A DNA stretch of 64,000 bases from CAZJRQ01 sp964548535 (lineage in GTDB: Bacteria > Bacillota > Clostridia > Oscillospirales > Ruminococcaceae): positions 1 through 64,000 of the forward strand of contig CAZJRQ010000006.1 of the NCBI GenBank assembly GCA_964548535.1, read 5' to 3'. The position numbers were made by a program, and so were the translations under genes. Shown one piece after another: positions 60,945-64,000 of this stretch. The notes below the pieces were generated by a model, which made no database searches, had not been told where the DNA came from, and saw only the letters and a program-made list of their open reading frames with translations. How positions within the stretch are numbered: the stretch's first letter is position 1; the number at the start of each line of letters is the position of its first letter.

Positions 60945-62471
60945 ATGGCTAATTTAAAAAGATTTCTTGCTGGTGCTTTAAGCTTATGTATGGTAGGATC
61001 GATGATGACTGCATGCGGATCAACTGATGATAGCAGCACAGCTGGTACAGACGGAAGCAAAGCAGACGGAACAGAATCAAAGGGCGGAGACGGTGAAGAT
61101 TCAAAGACGGAAGATCCTGATAGAATTGACACTACAACACTTCATGGTGTAGAATCTTCAGACAAATCAAAGGAAACTTTGACAATTTACTGCTGGAATA
61201 CTGAGTTCAAAAACAGACTTGATGATTTCTATGGAATCGGTTCTGATAAGGATATTAAGTATAAAGAACTTGAGGACGGCAAAAAGGAAATCGTTTCAAT
61301 TGACGGTATTACACTAAACTGGGTTCAGGTTGAAAATGAAGGTAATGCTTATCAGACAAAGCTTGATGCTGCACTTAAAGCTCAGGGTGAATCAACTGAA
61401 AAGGTTGACTTGTTCTTGATTGAGGCAGACTATGCTTTGAAATACGTAAATGGTGACGTTGCGCTTTCAGTTCAGGATTTGGGTATCACTGATGAAGATT
61501 TGACTAATCAGTATAAATATACTCAGGACGTTGCAACTGATACAGCTACAAACGAGCTAAAGGGTGTTTCATGGCAGGCAACTCCAGGTTTGTTTATGTA
61601 TAATGCTAAAATTGCTAAGGACGTTTTAGGAACTGATGATCCAGATGAGGTTCAGGCAGCTATTGCTGATTGGGATAAGTTTACTGAAACTGCTGGAAAA
61701 ATGGAGGATAAAGGCTATAAGATGCTTTCAGGTTATGATGATGCTTATAGACTATATTCAAACTCAGTATCAGAGCCTTGGGTAGATGGCGATACTATAA
61801 AGATTGCTCCTCAGATTATTGACTGGGTAGAAACTACTAAGGAATATACTGATTCTGGATACAACAACAAGACTTCTCTTTGGGATGATGCTTGGGCTGC
61901 TGGACAGAAGATTGACGGCGGAGTATTTGGTTACTTCTTCTCAACTTGGGGTATTCCATTCGTACTTCTTCCAAATACAGTAGATACTGAAATTAAGGCT
62001 GATAACTCAAATGCTAAGGTTGGCAACGGCGGATATGGTGAGTGGAGAGCTTGTGAAGGTCCTCAGGCTTACTTCTGGGGCGGTACTTGGATTTGCGGAG
62101 CTATCGACTCTGATAATACAGATCTAGTTGCTGATATCATGAAAGTTATGACTACTGATACTGCAACAATGAAGGCAATTACTAATGATACACAGGATTA
62201 CACAAACAACAAGGCTTCAATTCAGGAGTTAATGGACGAAGGTTATGCTAACCCATTCTTGGGCGGACAGAACCACCTTGCTCTATTGACAGAGGCTGCT
62301 GATAAGATTGATCTTTCAAATAAACTTTCAGCATATGATCAGGGCTGTAACGAGAAGTTCCAGGGTGCAATGAAGTCATACTTTGACGGAAACAGTACAT
62401 ATGATGAGGCTATGGCTGCATTTAAGAAAGACATTACAGCACTTTACAGCAACCTAAAGGTTGAAGAATAA
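60945..62471 (+). CDS. Sugar ABC transporter substrate-binding lipoprotein
   Basis: 508 aa. Signal peptide with lipobox (MMTACGS), an acidic Ser/Gly linker to about residue 65, then a family 1 solute-binding fold (LTIYCWNTEFKNRLDDF; QATPGLFMYNAKIAKDVLG). Large size and aromatic residues such as AYFWGGTWICGA fit an oligosaccharide binder. AAGGAGG precedes the ATG. Two permease genes follow. With a LacI regulator upstream, a plant glucan breakdown sugar such as cellodextrin is possible, which is inference. Confidence 0.92.
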   Translation: MANLKRFLAGALSLCMVGSMMTACGSTDDSSTAGTDGSKADGTESKGGDGEDSKTEDPDRIDTTTLHGVESSDKSKETLTIYCWNTEFKNRLDDFYGIGSDKDIKYKELEDGKKEIVSIDGITLNWVQVENEGNAYQTKLDAALKAQGESTEKVDLFLIEADYALKYVNGDVALSVQDLGITDEDLTNQYKYTQDVATDTATNELKGVSWQATPGLFMYNAKIAKDVLGTDDPDEVQAAIADWDKFTETAGKMEDKGYKMLSGYDDAYRLYSNSVSEPWVDGDTIKIAPQIIDWVETTKEYTDSGYNNKTSLWDDAWAAGQKIDGGVFGYFFSTWGIPFVLLPNTVDTEIKADNSNAKVGNGGYGEWRACEGPQAYFWGGTWICGAIDSDNTDLVADIMKVMTTDTATMKAITNDTQDYTNNKASIQELMDEGYANPFLGGQNHLALLTEAADKIDLSNKLSAYDQGCNEKFQGAMKSYFDGNSTYDEAMAAFKKDITALYSNLKVEE

Positions 62472-62508
62472 GCGATAAATAAGCTTAACAAAAACTATTA
62501 AACTAAAT

Positions 62509-62537
62509 AGGGGGTGATTTAATACGCCCCCTTTTAT
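62509..62537 (+). terminator. Attenuator after the sugar-binding protein gene
   Basis: AGGGGG paired with CCCCCT then TTTTATTTT. Partial read-through would give less permease than binding protein. Confidence 0.8.
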
Positions 62538-62606
62538 TTTACAAATAATTTTACTAAAAACTAATTAAATTGATAAATTTGATTAGCATTAGAAAGGGTA
62601 TGTATT

Positions 62607-63587
62607 ATGAAGAGAAAAGGAATCAGCTACGCGAAATGGGGTTACATATTTCTGATACCATTTTTTGTAGTTTATATAGTATTTTCATTATATCCGCTAA
62701 TTCAAACATTCCACAATAGTTTTTATGATTACGTAATTGACAGAGGTGTAATTTCAGGTGGCTGGACAACTCAAGCGTCTTCGGAAACGGAGAAAGAAAC
62801 GATAGAGTTTATCGGTCTTGATAACTATAAGCAGGTTTTCAGTAAGGAAGAAACATTGGTAAATAGTTTTTTCAACACTGTTGCTATTTGGCTTGTAGGG
62901 TTTATTCCACAGATTATAATATCACTTTTATTGGCTACTTGGTTTACTGATCTGCAATTAAAAATTAAGGCACAAGGATTTTTCAAAGCAGTAATATATC
63001 TTCCCAATGTTATAATGGCATCAGCTATGGCATTTTTGTTCTACACGTTGTTCGACAAAGGCGGATCAATGTATTCGTTGATTGCTACAATGACAGGCAG
63101 AGAGGATACGCTTTTAAATTCAGTGTGGGGAACACGAGGAATTATCGGATTTATAAATTTCTTGCTGTGGTATGGTAATACAACAATATTGCTAATGGCA
63201 GCGATTATGGGTGTGGATACATCACTTTATGAGTCAGCTCAAATTGATGGTGCTAACTCAACTCAAACTTTTTGGAAGATAACGATTCCAATAATAAAGC
63301 CACTTTTAACATACGTTTTGATAACATCAATGATCGGTGGTTTGCAGATGTACGATGTACCAGCATTGTTTACTAATGATTTAGGTACACCGATTAAGGG
63401 AGGAATTCCTAGTTCTAAGACGTTAGTAATGGAAATTCAAACACGTAAGGATTCTGGCGTTGGTGTAGCGTCTGCAGTTTGTGTAGTTATATTCTTGTTG
63501 TCTGCTATTTTGGGCTGGTTAATTAACTTTGCTACTAAAGATAGGGACGATAAAAAAGCTAAAAAAGCAGTAGCGAAAGGGGGTTAA
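62607..63587 (+). CDS. Sugar ABC transporter permease (MalF-like)
   Basis: 326 aa, six or so transmembrane helices. The EAA loop is YESAQIDGANSTQTFWKITIPIIKP (in pieces ESAQIDGANS and IPIIKPLL), the site for ATPase contact. The N-terminal GYIFLIPFFVVYIVFSLYP is typical of the MsmF/UgpA group. GAAAGGG precedes the ATG. It pairs with the next permease, whose start is five bases after its stop. The shared ATPase is not in the window. Confidence 0.93.
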   Translation: MKRKGISYAKWGYIFLIPFFVVYIVFSLYPLIQTFHNSFYDYVIDRGVISGGWTTQASSETEKETIEFIGLDNYKQVFSKEETLVNSFFNTVAIWLVGFIPQIIISLLLATWFTDLQLKIKAQGFFKAVIYLPNVIMASAMAFLFYTLFDKGGSMYSLIATMTGREDTLLNSVWGTRGIIGFINFLLWYGNTTILLMAAIMGVDTSLYESAQIDGANSTQTFWKITIPIIKPLLTYVLITSMIGGLQMYDVPALFTNDLGTPIKGGIPSSKTLVMEIQTRKDSGVGVASAVCVVIFLLSAILGWLINFATKDRDDKKAKKAVAKGG

Positions 63588-63592
63588 TAATT

Positions 63593-64000
63593 ATGTCAGA
63601 TACAAAAAGCATTCAGCAAAAAAACTCAAATTCATCACTTACAGTAAAAAGAATTGTAGCTTATGCAGTTCTGATATTACTAATTATTATATCTCTTTTA
63701 CCGTTTTATCTTTTGATAGTAAATGCTACTAGAGGAAAAGTTCAGACTGGAATCAGGTGGCTTCCTGATAGCTATTTAAGTAAAAACTTCAAGAATTTGT
63801 TCAGCTCGCTAACAGCGACTTCATACGGAAACGTATTTAAAGCGTTGAAAAACAGCTTGGTAATTTCAGGCTTAGCAGCAGGTTTGTCTATTTATTTCTC
63901 AGCGCTAACAGCGTATGCAATTCACGCATATGAGTTCAAATTCAAGAAATTTGCATTTGGATTTATCATGTTAGTAATGATGGTACCAACTCAGGCATCA
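63593..64000 (+). CDS. Sugar ABC transporter permease (MalG-like), partial
   Basis: The first 136 codons, cut by the window end. MSDTKSIQQKN is followed by one transmembrane helix (IVAYAVLILLIIISLLPFYL), an extracytoplasmic loop with GIRWLPDSYLSKNF, and helices 2 and 3 (ALKNSLVISGLAAGLSIYFS, FGFIMLVMMVPTQAS), as in MalG/UgpE proteins. AAAGGGGG precedes the ATG. It should form the heterodimeric channel with the upstream permease. Confidence 0.92.
   Translation, partial: MSDTKSIQQKNSNSSLTVKRIVAYAVLILLIIISLLPFYLLIVNATRGKVQTGIRWLPDSYLSKNFKNLFSSLTATSYGNVFKALKNSLVISGLAAGLSIYFSALTAYAIHAYEFKFKKFAFGFIMLVMMVPTQAS

Overview
This is a low-GC Gram-positive chromosome segment, most likely from a gut or rumen Ruminococcus-like member of the Oscillospiraceae. 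The clues are AAAGGAGG-type ribosome binding sites, frequent TTG starts, a complete Rnf operon, a Ruminococcus-type cellobiose 2-epimerase, a GH5 endoglucanase lipoprotein, a cysteine-rich small protein of the kind common in this group, and clostridial-type mobile-element genes. No rRNA, CRISPR array or replication origin was seen.

Layout. 1-7.3 kb: DegV, a ClpC-like ATPase, a Cys-rich peptide and an ABC exporter operon with a TraB/GumN lipoprotein. 7.9-16.7 kb: carbohydrate metabolism (malQ, glgP, a cytidylate-kinase-like gene, GH5, cellobiose 2-epimerase, DUF1015). 16.7-26.9 kb: secA, then apbE-GNAT-rnfCDGEAB, an energy-conserving ferredoxin:NAD+ pump with its flavinylating enzyme. 27-46.8 kb: housekeeping genes (rluA, cysK, lysS, greA, purC), amino-acid ABC uptake, an ECF S component, an SNF symporter and several unknowns. 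57.9-64 kb: a degenerate signal-peptidase-like membrane protein and a LacI-controlled sugar ABC transporter that runs off the window.

The most distinctive region is 46.99-57.67 kb. A 10.7-kb element has split a host tRNA-Thr(CGU) gene: the 3' part lies at the left end, the 5' part at the right end, in matching orientation. Joining the two element ends gives a 38-bp near-perfect palindrome centred on AC/GT, the expected shape of a large serine integrase attP. The element carries an intact tRNA-Thr(CGU) just inside its right end, which would replace the broken one. Its serine recombinase survives only as an N-terminal and a C-terminal fragment, its AAA ATPase gene is frameshifted and deleted, and its ImmA-like protein lacks the HExxH region. 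It therefore looks immobilised. Its cargo looks intact: a sigma factor and membrane partner, two secreted proteins and a lactococcin-972-type membrane protein/ABC ATPase pair behind a consensus promoter.

A second unusual feature is a family of structured, MITE-like repeats at 1-70, 34.25-34.71 and 35.83-36.09 kb. Their ends contain or abut the stop codons of flanking genes (degV, the phenylacetate-CoA ligase gene, the aquaporin gene, lysS). A related solo hairpin lies next to the broken tRNA.
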